This document shows, piece by piece, positions 11,634 to 24,646 of a stretch of DNA of 64,000 bases. The stretch comes from Porodaedalea pini (taxonomy: Eukaryota > Basidiomycota > Agaricomycetes > Hymenochaetales > Hymenochaetaceae). The stretch spans positions 992,001-1,056,000 of the forward strand of contig NBAY01000009.1 in the NCBI GenBank assembly GCA_002794775.1, in the 5' to 3' direction. Position numbers and translations under genes: made by a program. The notes below the pieces were generated by a model. It was not told the origin of the DNA, did not search any database, and saw only the letters and a list, made by a program, of their open reading frames with translations. Numbering within the stretch: position 1 is the stretch's first letter; each line of letters starts with the position of its first letter.

Positions 11634-14130
11634 TTACAAGGTATACCTACAAAATGAAGAGTTGGTAAGGACGCTTGGAAGCCAAGTACTGATCACTTAC
11701 CTGAAAAGCGGGCTATCGTCTCCGAGATCGACAAATTCTCCCGGCTTAGTCTCATCGATATTTTCTCTCTTGCATCTCTCTTCACGCGCCTTATTCATCC
11801 GGTTATAAGTGAACATCATGACGATGGTGAGGCAAAAACTAAATTTCCAGCAGCTTGTTAACCTTTTTCGAAATAATAATCACGAGGTGGACCCGATTGC
11901 TTACGAGAGGCACATGAACCCCATGACGACTGAATAATCGGAGCACGTATCAGGTCGAACACGCACGCCTTAAGTTTGGTGCACAACTCACTCGCATGAC
12001 CAGTCCGATATCTAGGAGCCTCTGAAGCCCTGAGATACCATGTCGCAATCAACATTTGATGCTTTTTGGTTCCTTAACGGTGCCTTACCTGTATGTGAAA
12101 GATGCGATGATACTATCCAGGGCGCTCAGTAGAGAAGAAGAGTGAGCGGTCCATTGTACTCACCCAAAGACGTTCGCCCCGCCGAGAACAATGGCCAACC
12201 CGACAGCTAATACAACGGCAGTTAATATCTTTATGATCGTCACACGAATTCCATTGTCATGACACAATTCACCTCGCTTCAAGTCGCCAGCACAGTTATT
12301 ACCCGCCCAGGCAAGACTAGCGGGAACGGGGCTTACTGCGCCGATTGCGCCGATCACCGAGCCTGCGTACCCGACCCATGGTGCACTCGTCGAGAACAGA
12401 ATCGCAAAACCCGCGATCCCAATGGCCGTCCAGAAAAGAAGGAAGGGGCCACGAAGGCTACGTCGATCAGAGATGATGGATGTGTACATCGTGAGCGGCA
12501 TTGCAATAATGTAGGGAGGCACAGTGAGTAGTTGCGCCTGTGCAGCGGTGAAACCGAGTTCAGTGATGATTGTCGGGAGGAAGAGAGCAAGCGCATAGAC
12601 TGGGATGAGGAAGCTTCGGTATACTGTAAGTTGCATGGAACGAGAAAAAAAGTACACGATAAGATACAGACCCTATATAAACTCCGATCTGACCATATAT
12701 TTTCCAGTCCTTAAACGCCTGCCAAACGAAGCGCATGTCGAATGCTGTCGATAAATGGGTTCTGTCATATTTGAGACGCTCAGTGAGGTATTGTCTCTCG
12801 TCGTCATCGAGAAATGTTGCGGTCTCCGGATACTAAAATAAAATTTGTAAAATAAAAGAGTTGAAACCCATTCAGTTAACTCACGTCGTGGATCGTGAAG
12901 AAAGACACAATAGCAAAGAGCACGGTCGCTATTTGTAAAGTCTTAAGGGATGAAGAAGCACGTCTTCTGGAGTCACTCACCCATCCCTTCCAATCCAAAC
13001 TACGTGAAAGTGCGATTAGAAAAGACGAGCCCCACTTAAAACAAAGAAGGATAACGCACTATCCATGCCCACCCATGTAGTCCTCCGACACTGTAAGCTA
13101 GGTCAGTTTTCTGACCCATATCACAGAACAATAGATATGCGCACCCTTCCATATGAGAGATGCCGAAAGCCAAAATGCCACCAAAGGCAACTAAAACCAT
13201 TTTGAGTAAATATGAGAATCGCCGAGTTGCGAAAAACGTACCCCCAGTGACAGCAATGGAGAAGAAGATAGCTACTCGATATGCCTGCTCGTTGCGTGGA
13301 TACCACAGCGAAATGTAATAAAGTGCACCTGTTTTTAGCGAAGCCGTCGTCAATACTATTGATTCAGAACGAAACGAGGGTGGACTTGCCAGGAAAGATG
13401 CCTGTTTCTGCTATACCGAGGAACAGGCGCACTCTGTGAGGTGATTAGTTAAAAACAGTTCTCAATCCCATCAAGAAAACATTCCATACACTATCAGGTC
13501 GTGGTAGCTCTTGACAAGGCAGAATAAAGTCAAGACCTAAATAGAAGATGAGGCAGTGAGAATAAAATAGTATGCACGAGCGACGCTTACGATTCCCCAA
13601 GCGAGCATTGTAGACGGGACTATGATGTTATTGGGTTAGAATCATGCTTCAGATATGAGAAGAGGAAGACGCACTCCAGAATCGAGGGCGTATAAGCTTC
13701 ATTAGCATGTTTGCAGGAACCTCAAATGTGCTGTAAGTCAAGTAGAAGACCATTGACGCAATGTTGGATTGCAATCCGACGAGATGTAAGTCCTTGATTA
13801 AACCAGCAGCAAACGCATTTCCTATACACCCCAATGCTCAGGTGATGTGGCTCAAGCGAAACAAATATTCTCCTACCGATATTAGCTCGGTCCCTGGAGG
13901 ATAATTCATTGTTATAAGAAGAAAATTCGAGTGACCAAGACTCACAGGAACGACAGCAAGAACAAGACTGATAAAATCGGCATGAGGTTCCGATCGAGCT
14001 TCCTCCACAGCCTCTTATCCCTAGCCGCATCGATGATGAAGGGCGCGTTTTCATTTTCAGAACCAGTGAGCTCCTTGTCGACGGAGACTTGTTCTAATGA
14101 ACCCTTTTCGTTAATTTCATGCGTCGACAT
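11634..14130 (-). CDS. MFS permease, anion:cation symporter (DAL5/TNA1-like) family
   Basis: Plasma-membrane symporter of the family that includes allantoate, nicotinate and pantothenate carriers; the substrate is not predictable. The start (14130) gives a polar N-tail, then KRLWRKLDRNLMPILSVLFLLSFLDRANIGNAF, with DRANIGNA as the family hallmark in TM1. Hydrophobic exons encode further membrane spans (for example 12657-12160 with SFLIPVYALALFLPTII). The C-terminus ends in the typical FRYTL after an acidic tail. About ten introns are present. The exon encoding DRANI is only 17 nt (13893-13877) and is required to keep the motif. The F-box gene and the palindromic element lie downstream, and TAN1 is divergent upstream. 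Confidence 0.85.
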
Positions 14131-14549
14131 GGTGGGACTTCAGGCGGGCTAAGTAGCAGCTAGGGGTCATCGGTGCAGACACCGTTTTATCTACCACCCA
14201 ACGGACAAAGCATTATCCTGCACGGTACACGCTCCCATAGAGTTCTGAGAGAAGACTTGCGAGCCAATGTGATTCGAGTAATGAGGCCGCGGTGATGAGA
14301 ATTGAACTCTGTCTTGGGAGTGCGCGTCTGTTAATAGTAAGGCTGGAGATAGTGCTCAACCAGTCGCTGGTGTCAGATGCACGAGGGCCAGAGGCTTCAG
14401 GCTCAGGTCCTAAAGTTTCTGTTGGCGGTCAGTGAATATAACTTCAGTTTCTGTTGGTGCCAGTGGGACTTCATTTGCAAAAGAGTGTGATGATCCGCGC
14501 TTGCGCGTCGATCACCAGCAGTCAGACTCGTCTCTTGCGTCGACCAAGC
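14131..14549. promoter_or_regulatory. Divergent intergenic region, permease / TAN1
   Basis: These 419 bp separate the start codons of the permease (-) and TAN1 (+), so promoters for both should lie here. No defined motif was recognised. Confidence 0.4.
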
Positions 14550-15755
14550 ATGTCTGATAAACAAAGACGTTCAGTGAAAAAACGCTTTCGTTCCGTAAGC
14601 TTCAACAATAGCTCAGGACAAGGAAGGCTTATCACCTACTTAGTAGGATGGGAGCTCTGTCTGGACGAGGCGCAACATCGATGGTCCTGGTGTCTGGATA
14701 ACCTGCGTTAAAGGCAAGGAAAGGCAGGCTATCGGCGAAACGTATGATCTATTTGAGTCCGTGAGTCTTGAATGCTGATTGTCCTCTGACTATTGCGATC
14801 TGATCTTCTAGCACGACTAGCTCGCAGATGAGCTTTGGCCTTCCGCTGAGAATGCCGGTGCAGACAGCGACGCGGAAGAAGAGGAAGAGGAAGACATAGA
14901 GAAGGCGATCTCTAAAGAAGTAGAAAAGATGAAGAGACCACGCAAGGAAAAGTGGTTTGGTCCGTGCATTATATCGATGTTTATTTTATTTTAAATTCTT
15001 GTCTGACTATCGTCATTCGCATTAGCTAGCTGCCATACGGATACCCCATGCTGTCAGTCTTCTAACACATGACATTACGCGACGGAGTACTGAACGAACC
15101 GTTACGAACGCAAGTGGTTTTCATCTCTTGTAAGCCTCCGGTGGATCCAGTAGCTCTGGTAGATTTACACATGAAAAAGGTCGAAGAGACAGGAATCACG
15201 CACACCAGGTAAATTCGCTCAAATTCATATTTAGTTTGGAGGTTTAACTAACCGACTCTCTGTTGAAGGAGCACACACCGCTTCACTCCTGTCTCCAACT
15301 CTTGTGATGCCAATCTATCTGAAATAAGCTCCCTATGCAAACGTATTGTTGTGCCTGTCTTCGAAAAGGAAGATTTAAAGGCCTGTCGAGTGAGTGTTTT
15401 CATTTTATTCTCGAACGAAATAGTTTCACTCAGAAGCGGTCATTGCACAGTACAAAATCGAAATTCGGATGCGAAATCACAATACAGTCTCCCGAGACGA
15501 TGTTATCAAAACAGTTGCACTGTGCATACCTGCGGCGCACACAGTCGATCTCCTAAACCCTGAATTATTCATCCTCGTTGAGATTTTCAAGGTAAGTAAT
15601 AAACCTCTTTCATGACAGGGACCCGACGTGAAACTTGCTCTCTACAGGCAACTTGTGGCATCAGCGTGGTGCGGGATTACTATCACTACAGAAAGTTCAA
15701 TGCTGTCGAATTGTCTCAAGCAAGACTCGCTGAGGGTGATAATGGTGAGCAGTGA
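14550..15755 (+). CDS. TAN1: Tan1/THUMPD1, tRNA N4-acetylcytidine adaptor
   Basis: THUMP-domain RNA-binding partner of the Kre33/NAT10 acetyltransferase, needed for ac4C at position 12 of tRNA-Leu and tRNA-Ser. Eight exons (14550-14594, 14647-14760, 14821-14959, 15026-15052, 15115-15208, 15269-15389, 15451-15591, 15648-15755) sum to 789 nt and 262 residues; yeast Tan1 has 289. The frame passes every join. Motifs in order: a basic N-tail with KKRF, GPGVWITCVKGKE, an acidic EEEEEED stretch, then the THUMP region RFTPVSNSCDA, YKIEIRMRNHN, DDVIKTVA, HTVDLLNPELFILVEIFK and GISVV. The exons are short, so no long open frame marks the gene. Exon 4 is 27 nt. Confidence 0.92.
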
Positions 15756-15990
15756 GACGAAAAAAAATTATGTGGTAATACTGGTATAGTGTGCAATGCA
15801 AAACGACAAATATCTAGTATATTGTAGTGGAAATGTAGGAAATAAATCGAGAGCTATCTAGGAAGCAGTGTCCGTTCGAAGCGAATTCAAAATATAGATG
15901 CAATTATGGGAAGGGTATGAGTCGGAAAGGTTATAACAATAGCAAGGTCCATGAAAGCGTGTCCTCAGAGCGTCCGTGTCGGTAAATTAT

Positions 15991-18027
15991 TCATGCTTCG
16001 CACCTCACGCCCTTCGTCTGCAGCGCCTTACTCGTGAGCTGCCATTCTCGCACCCACTCGACCAACTGCCTCGCCATTTTCTCCCCGCGTTTCCTCCTCT
16101 CACCATCCTCGCCTACTGCTCTCTTCCGCGCTTTCATCTCCCTGCCGGCCGCCCACGCTTCCTGCACTGTCCCTGCCCAGTCGCCCGCTTCATACCGCTC
16201 GCAGGAAAGCTCGACGCCAGCGCCTTCGTTGTGCAGAAGGCGCCGCAGCCCGTGTTCCTCAACGAATAGTGGGCGAGGAACGAACACAAATGGAGTGCAC
16301 GCGTCGACGCATTCTGCGGTCGTGCCGTACCCAAGTTTGCCAAGTAGCACATCACCCAATGCAGTCAAGTCTGGCATGTAGACGTCGCGCGGTGCAACGA
16401 AGAAGTTTGTGGGCAGCTCGTCGTCGTCATCAGCAGCACCCTTGACAGAGGCGGTTACGCCGCAGACAATCGCGATCCAAGAATCATCAGGGAGGAACTG
16501 GCGCTCGGGCCCGGAAAGCTCAGAATCAGAGTAGTCCGACTCGGTATCCATGTCTGCGTATGCCAGGGCCCTCGCTGCAATATCATCATTTATGTCACTA
16601 TTGTCGTCCTGTGGAGGTTGAAACGGCGAAGCAGAGGTCATGGTAGGTGACTTGTTTGCAGGTGGAGCACCAGGTACCCAAAGATGTGATTCCGTAGCGA
16701 TCGGTGGTACGACATGGACAAAAGCTTCCTTGCGTTTCTCTTGCGTACAATGCGAATGTGTGTGAGCATGATGCGGGCGATATACATTCACGCTATTGTC
16801 AGTCGAGCTTGTCGACTCCGCAGACGGTGTACGTGAGAAGTCTGTACGACCCCTTTGTGCATCCGCGGGGCTTTGGCTCCTTGACGACGTGCGACTGCGA
16901 GGCCGCCGAAAGACCTGCCCGCCAAAGCTCACTACAAGAATCTTCGTCTGTGTTGATTGGAGATCATTAGGAATACCAATAGAGTCGAGCATGCGCTTGC
17001 GTCCCATAGGAGTGTAGATGTCCGGAGAAGGATGACGAACAATGAGCGGCGCCTGCACCGCTCTGCGCAGCAGAGGTTTAGGGATATACGTGCGCTGCGT
17101 CGAAGGAAATGGAATGGATGGATGCAGTTCTTCAGATGAAGTGTTACGTGAGAGAGAAGCGAAGACGTCCGGTAGGAAGGTATTTCGTTCTGGATCCGTC
17201 CATAGGTAGGAAGGAAGAGATGGCACGACACTAAAGGAAGGAAGAGGGATGTTTCCCGGAAGTCGCAGAAGAAGCTCAGCACATCGATACCCGTCATGAA
17301 GTTCCTTCACTAGCGGAGCCAGCTCTTCTGCGGATATTGGCTCATCGTTAAGTAGGGATAGTTTGGGGTCGTGAGCCTTATTGAGGGCCAAGTTTGGGTT
17401 TAGTGAGGAGTCTTCAGGAAACCGGATAGATAGGTAGCTGTACACAGAATCGAACGTGAAGTTTGTGATTAGGACAGAAGGTATGTGTGCTGCATTAGCT
17501 GCTTTGCTGCTCACTGTGATTAGAAGAGCGTTCAGCAAACACAGCGCTGTCTACTCACCAAGCAAGAAACGCCGCGTCGCTCAGCACGCAGTCAACAGCG
17601 TTGTCCTTCAACCACGCAACTTCCTCCTCAATCTTCTGGACCTGCTTAGACAAGAATGTCTTGAGAACATCGACACTTTTCCTCCTGTCTACATAATACC
17701 TGGGTATCTTGTTAGACTGGTATGTAACGCATATACGACGATGGCTTACGCGAGAGGTTGCACGATTACTGGGTCTATTTCCGCGTATCGATATAAAGCA
17801 CCGCTAGAGGTTGCCAGTTCGAACACATGTTTAGGAGCTGAGGAGACGATGTAGACTGCCGGAGCATCGTCCATTTGGCGTAGATAAGTAGCAACTGCAG
17901 ACACGCGTGTAGCGTGGCCATATCCTAAGTGCAAGGTATGAGCACTGCTTAGATTGAACAGATCGCAAAGCCTACCATGTCCTGAGCAATAATAAGCAAA
18001 TGTTAGAGGGGTCATGGCTGTGGTCAT
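15991..18027 (-). CDS. GT-B-like glycosyltransferase of unknown specificity
   Basis: The N-terminus reads MTPLTFAYYCSGHG, joined by splicing to YGHATRVSAVATYLRQ. This is the nucleotide-sugar transferase-like motif also found at the N-terminus of plant L-arabinokinase. VYIVSSAPKHVF and DCVLSDAAFLA follow, matching the Rossmann strands of the same fold. The large last exon (from about 17500) continues with IPSVLITNFTFDSVY. It then has a low-complexity Ser/Pro/Asp-rich insertion of about 130 residues, a second half with PRDVYMPDLTALGDVLLGKLGYGTTAE (acceptor-fold loop) and a basic C-tail. The start may be 18027 or 18015. The donor sugar and acceptor are unknown. The gene is divergent from the paladin-like gene. 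Confidence 0.72.
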
Positions 18028-18280
18028 GGCTGTTGAGGACGAATACCAGCCCCAGGCAATACAGACGCAAAGTCGTTATAAACTAGACCAGTCTATTCTG
18101 AGCTGGACTGATTTGATGCCATCACAACGCATGTAATTATCTAATCTAGACGCGTCGCGGTGCCGCGCGTTGGCCACGACTGTCGAGAAGAAGGAGCAGA
18201 CGTGCAAGGTGCAATCGAAGATAACGATCTCTCGTCTTACTACCACGACGCATTTTCGAGAGAGCAGTTGCTAGTTAGTA
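18028..18280. promoter_or_regulatory. Shared divergent promoter, glycosyltransferase / paladin-like phosphatase
   Basis: The gap of 253 bp separates two divergent start codons and so must carry both promoters. No specific factor site was identified. Confidence 0.45.
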
Positions 18281-21200
18281 ATGAGCTCGCCACTGCAAGC
18301 CAGGCTCTCCAGTAGCCTGATGGACCGGCGTCCTTCGAGTCCGCTGTCTTCTCCGCCTGCATTGTCCTCCAGCCCGACCTCATTTTCTCGACTTTCCTCT
18401 ATGGAGAGGCCGAGATCAGCTGCTCAGTCAGGTATTCCTGTGTTAGATCAGACTCCGCAGCTCCAGCGCTCTGTCCACTCGGTAGTAAAGAGCAGAACAG
18501 GCAGTGTACTCTCTCGCGGATTCATTTTGAAAACGGATCACTATCCATCCGGTGCGCGTTATATATCCGCGAAACACTTTATCTTAGTTTTTCTCACCCA
18601 CTTAACCAACCCAGGACGCGCTCTCGACCTGGACCTCAGTGTTCATGGTGCTCCTAACTTCCGAGCTCCGAAGACTGGTAACCTCAATGTTTTCGGTGCT
18701 GCTCAGCCTCGTTCACAGGGTCTGCGTGCGATTCTCTCGATTTTGAGATGTCGTCCTGGTTTCTCTGATACACACGATTGTGTGTGGTTCTCGACGCGAG
18801 AAGAGCCCATAGGTAAATGCAAACGCAGAGCAAAGAGAGTAAAGCACGACTAATTACTATCAGTGTATATTTCCGGACGCTCGTTTGTCCTGCGCGACGC
18901 CTCCGAGCCGCGCAAGAATTTGCCCATGTCCGACAGAGCCGAGAACTTGGAGGACATAGAGAAGCGTTTGAAGAACGATATCCTTCAGGAATCTGTGAAG
19001 CACGTCTGCAACCTACATTAGTATTGCTCTTTATTGAATCGCATACTTACAGATTTGGAGGCCTCATTCTCACTCATAATGAGATCGCAAGTACGTACTG
19101 TAAATTTTATGGCTCTTCGTTGTTTCTTAACTTTGTCGATGTGCAGCGGACGGGGCGATCGTTCCGACGTGGACTGCAGTGGACGAAAAAAACGTCAAGA
19201 CCTCAAGGGAGCTCTGGGAGTCGATGAAAAATGAAGGCTGGCGCGTTGAAGTCTGTCCTTTTCTCCTGTTATTCATCGCACGAGCCTGGTGCTGACTGTA
19301 TGCTGCCAGTACTATCGGTATGAGGAAAAGAATTCATATCCTCTTCAGTTATTTCATCTCATATTGACTAACTCGTAACAAGGATACCCATCTCCCCGGA
19401 TCGACCCATTGAGGCAAGTTTATATCGCAAACTGAGCAACACAAGGCTTAACTTCACGCACTTTGTTTCAGGACAACTACTTAGATGCATACGTGCGCGT
19501 CATCAAGGAAACCGACCCGACCAAGACCTCGCTCGTTTTCTCATGCGGTATGGGTGCAGTGCGTACGACCTTTGCGATGGTGAGTTGATCGCCATTTTTA
19601 TCTCTAAATTAGTCTATGTATTGACGAGAGTTGATGACGAAGGTCGCCGCGCTTCTCGTGCGGCGCAAGCAAATTATCGCTCGTGGATTGGAAGATCCCT
19701 TCCTTACAAGAGGATCTACTTCAGCATCCGGATTCAGTACAGTGAGTGGAATTTTGTATATGAAGACGTACAGGATTTTTGAAAGTTCCCCTTCATAGCC
19801 GACAAATACACAGGTTGTTTTGTCTTTAGAGCAAGCGAATGCTCAGCAGGAGCTCAGCAAATCACTCCTGCGTCTCACAGCTGTACTACAGCAAAGTGTG
19901 TATTTGTTCTCTTTACCACTGCAGAACCCTCTCTGCTACTGTATCCCTTTACTTCATCGAGAAAATATGGATGCTGTGTTTTCGTCCTATTGACTATTCT
20001 TCCGAACTCAGGTCTGCAAGGTCAGAACACACTGTCTGCTGTCGAACTCCTGCTTTCACAGCCAGTGCTTATGGATAGCCTACGCAAGGCTCATATGGGA
20101 AACTACAGCGCTATACTAAGCCTGCTCGGCTGCCTCGATCATGGCGTAGCATCAAAACGTCTTGCAGATCGCGTTATTGACTCATGTGAGTAAATAGGTT
20201 CACAATGTGCAATGCTGAGCCGGTCAACTAGGCCCGACTCTATCAATATGAACAGTGCATGAATGCGTTGCTTACATTACACCTAACATTTGATTGAATA
20301 GGCGATCATGTCGTCAACCTTCGAGAGGAGATCCTCACGAACCGTGTACGCTACTCACTGACGAGTCTGGATGACCAAGGGCGCGAGAAATTCCTTGACA
20401 AAGCCGTCAAGGCGATTGAGAAATAGTAAGTCCTCGACACTCATTACTTCGGGGGTCTGCAATCGAACACTATAATTCTGACGTGGTGCACACTTGACTA
20501 TTCATACAGTTTCTTCATTATCGCTTTCGCTAACTACGTCGAAGAGACAGGGCTTGAAAGATTCAATGAGTCATTTTCTCAATGGATGAAGGTCAGAAGC
20601 CATATTTCCTCGAGACACGAAGCAACTAAATCACACGATCCAACTATCACCTAGACTCGTACGGAAATATGGAAGTAAGTAGCTCAACTGTACCACGCTA
20701 TTCCGCTAATGGGTTCCCAAAAGCCAAGTTACCTACCTCCGGAAGTCCCACGGTTCGCGGTTAAACGTGTTCGCTCCAGTGCACGACCTTTCCGCAATAT
20801 CGAAGAGCAGGTCCGAAGGCCTTCCTGTGACAGCTGGCGTAGAGAACGACGTAACAGTAGCTGGCGGCCAAGTTCTTGGAGATGAGTATACAGACCACGT
20901 TGTGAAGGTGCGCCGATTCACTGTTCTCACTGTTCACCTTGCTCATCGACTTCAATCTGCAGACTCGTAGTGGAGTGATACTGCGTGAAAGGTATATCTG
21001 TCTTCCCGTTGCTTTGCAACTATGACTAAGTGAAATGGTCCTACAGCACTCTTTTGAAGTCGGATCTGTGGCTCAGCGAAGTACACGAGGTTATGCAAGA
21101 CGTTCGCGGCGCGAGTAATTTCCGCAAGATTTCGGGCACATCAATCTACGCTCTCGGACAACCAAGCATAGACGCGATTGACGAGGTCGTACGTCGAGTG

Positions 21201-24200
21201 AAGGAAGACAATCCTAACGCGGAGCACATTGCGTGGATCACCCTACGGGAGGAACCTGTGGTCTACATCAACGGGGCACCGTTTTGTCTGCGACGCGAGG
21301 GCTTTTCGTTGCGCAATATGAAAGGTGAGTCTTTGAATATGTTTCTCGTACATAACTGAGACGTGTTTTTACCTAACGCAAAGATTACGGCGGTATATCC
21401 GCGTCGCGTCTCGAGGTGCTGGAAGAGCGCCTAAGGGACGACGTGCTTGCAGAGCTTGACAAGTTCGGGGGCCGCCTCCTGCTGCATACGGAGGCGCACG
21501 ACGGTTCAGTCATTCCGGTATGGGAGGATGTGAGACCGGACGCAGTCGAGGCACTGCGCGGGATCATGGCCCATCGAGTGCAGATGGAGGATGGGACTCG
21601 TGTGCATTATCGCCGCATTCCGATAACCTCGGAACGTCCTCCAGACTTCACAGACTTGAGCGACCTCATGGATGTTGTATCGCGTCTGCACTCAACGAAT
21701 ACGCCTATGATACTTAATGACCAGCTCGGAAGAGGGAGAAGTACTGTGGCCTCTGTGCGTGCGCAGTGTCTTTCTTTAAGGCTAACATATCTTACATCTG
21801 ATCATCAAGATAATCATCCTGCTCATCCAACAATGGCTCCAACTCGGGCAGAACAATTCGCGAAGTCAATTAGCTCGTTCTCCATCAACCTTCCTTCGCA
21901 GATCAAACAGCCTCATAGATTCAAGTTTTGCTCAGAGCGATCCTAACCGGCACTCATACCAAGTTATCAATAGTACGACTGTCTGCTTTTGTTTTGTTTT
22001 CTAAAAAAGCACCTAATGAGGACTCATGCTCCTAACTCAGATCTTCTTCGCGTCATTAGAAACGGGTTGATGGTAAAGGACGCGGTGGACGCTGCGATCG
22101 ACAAATGTTCCGAAGCGTTCAACCTACGCGACTCAATTGAAGATGCCCGGATCAACGCTGAGCAGGCAACCAGTGATCAGCAGAGGAAGACCTATGCACA
22201 GAGAGGTGCGATAGGCTCATCGTTGCATCACACCTTCTTGTCTTTTACACTCAACTTTGCAGGATTGCACAACCTAAGGCGATATTTCGAACTTATTATT
22301 TTCCAGTGGTATCTCTCGACGATAGAACCTGATACGATCGAGTCGGTGGAATCTTTTGAGAGTTTCGTGAAGAATCATCCGGGTCTGTATTTTATTACTC
22401 TGACGCGTTTTTCCGAGCCACTTAAACAGATTGACAGTTATCAAGACATTTGAGAAAGACCTGCTCGCTGAAGGCCTACAAGCACTTAAGCCGCTCGAAC
22501 GTGTCGATCTGGCAGAGGGTCTTGCGCTTCCGGATGAGGCGCGTCAGGTTGTAGCCAACAGGAAGGGCTCGATACTCTCGGCGTCGACGATCCTCAAAAG
22601 TGACTTCTTCTCGAATTTGCAGAAGATGTCATTACCCGAGTATGTTTCTCGTACTGTTTCAATGAATGTGGTAATTAGATTGATACTTGCAGACGTATTG
22701 AGGGTTCCCCAAATTTCCGTCGTGTCCCGTTAACTGTACAGTTGAGTTCAATTCGCAACATCGAATGGAACTGCAATCGAAGGGAAAATGGTTTGTGGAA
22801 GGTAGGTTATAACATTGACTTTCATATTGTAAGGTGCGCTAATCACACATAATTAGCGGGATGCCAACTGTCCAGGGGTGAGTCAAGAACGCCCAAGTTC
22901 CTCACCGCTTGAAAAAATAGAGCTGACTCCCGTTTCAGCTTGCGAAGAGCGCTAGAAAGGGTAAGCGCAGACCCTACAGGCAATAACAGAGTTTTCTGGA
23001 CTTCTCTTCGCGAGGTACATGTTATTAAACTAAAATTTTGAGCTAAATTCATATTGACCTGATCGTAGGAACCTGTACTATACGTAGCAGGCAGACCTCA
23101 CGTCCTTCGATTGGTCGATCGACCACTCGAGAACGTAGAGTATGTAACAGATCGGTCTGTGCTCTTCTTTTGCTTAAGTCATTCTTCTTTCTTGCAGAGC
23201 AACTGGAGTCACGACACAGACGGTTGAATCAATGGAGATCAACTTGAAGCGTGACGTGATCAGAGAGGTTCTCGCGAACGAGGGGCGCATTTTGCTGCAC
23301 GATGAAGTAGAGGAACGTCCGGGCGTCTTCTCCATTATTCCACAATGGGAGAGCGTCACTAAGGACGACATCCTCACGCCGCGTGACGTGTTCGACCTAA
23401 TGGCGAAGGAAGGATTCAAGGTATGCTTTCTGATTTTTACTATTGGCTGAGGAGTACTGAAAGATGAATGATAGATCAACTACGACCGTATTGCAATCGT
23501 GAGCACCTTTACACATTTCGACTGATATGTGCTGCACTGATGACTGGACTATCTAGACTGACGAGCAGGCCCCACTTCCCGATGCGCTCTTCCAGTTGTA
23601 TGAACGCGTGCAATCGGGACTGCAGCCGGGAGGGGCGGGTGACTTCATCTTCAACTGTCAGATGGGCAGGGGACGTACTACAACGGGCATGGTTTCTGCC
23701 TGCCTTGTCGCGACAGTCTCGGCATGGAATGGTGTTACCGACGAGTTGGCCGTCTCAAGCGAGGTGGATAGCGACGACCAGCCATATGATTCCCTCGATG
23801 GTCCAAGCGAAGAAGAGGCCTATTTACAAGGTAGCATCAATGCTAGAACTGCGGCGTATTGCATGCTGACCCGGCATTGATCTGTTGCGAAGGGGAATAT
23901 AAAATCATATTGCAGCTCGTTGGCGTTTTATCACACGGGAAGACAGCAAAGGCGTTGACGGACCGGGCGATCGATCTCATGCAGGATGTGCAGAACCTCA
24001 GGAAGGCGATCTATGAGTGAGGAACTATCTCTCTAGTGCACCGCAGATATACGATCACATCGGGGCTGACACTGTTTTAGCTACAAATTGAAGATCGAGG
24101 CGCTGCCTAAGGGGAGCGACAAGCAGAAGAAACTTATGAACCTCGGCGTCAACTACTTGTGCGTCTGCTCTTTTCCCTCTCTATTTGAGTTCCACTGAGC

Positions 24201-24438
24201 ATTTGTGTTACGTTTAACGCACGAAGATACCGGTGAGTTTCGGCGTTTGCTTGGCGTCAGTATTCATATCATACTCACGGCCCGCAGTTACGGGGCGCTG
24301 ATCGTGTTCGCGAATTATCTGATCGAACTGAAGGAACTGTCGGCGCAGGAGGGCGCGGAATCGATGCCATCGTTTCCAGTGTGGTTGAAGGAGCGTAGAG
24401 AAATAACGACGATACTCGGACGACGGACTCTTGCTTAA
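18281..24438 (+). CDS. Paladin/phytase-like triple-domain cysteine phosphatase
   Basis: Large protein with three tandem PTP-like inositol-phosphatase (phytase-type) modules, related to animal paladin; probably about 1400 residues over some 20 short introns. A Ser/Pro-rich N-tail (MSSPLQARLSSSL) precedes module 1. Each module has the same pair of landmarks: WFSTREEPIVYISGR, WITLREEPVVYINGA and WTSLREEPVLYVAGR, followed by the P-loop. P-loops: SCGMGAVRTT with Cys at 19544-19546; NDQLGRGRST, where Asp (21719-21721) replaces Cys; NCQMGRGRTT with Cys at 23656-23658. Modules 1 and 3 keep the CX5R signature and module 2 does not. It ends IVFANYLIELKEL...LGRRTLA. Inner exon borders are approximate. 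Substrate (phytate, inositol phosphate or protein) is unknown. Confidence 0.85.
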
Positions 24439-24646
24439 TAGATGCTATATAGTATATATTAGCAAATAATGTAAGGAATATGCGTAGTCAAGAGGCGTGG
24501 AACAGCCTCACGTGTGGCGGTGCAGACCACTGCCTTTCTTTACGCCGGTCACTGGCTTTGATCAGCCTCGACGCTCTCTTTCTCCTTTCTCCCTCTCACT
24601 CTCTTGTGTGACGCAGACAGCGAGTTCAAAAGCGAGTTTTCTCGTC

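Noticed and set aside
24497..24646. Earlier ATG for the Mid2-like protein
   Set aside because: It would bury the signal peptide 50 residues inside a polar stretch; the ATG at 24647 gives a normal signal peptide.
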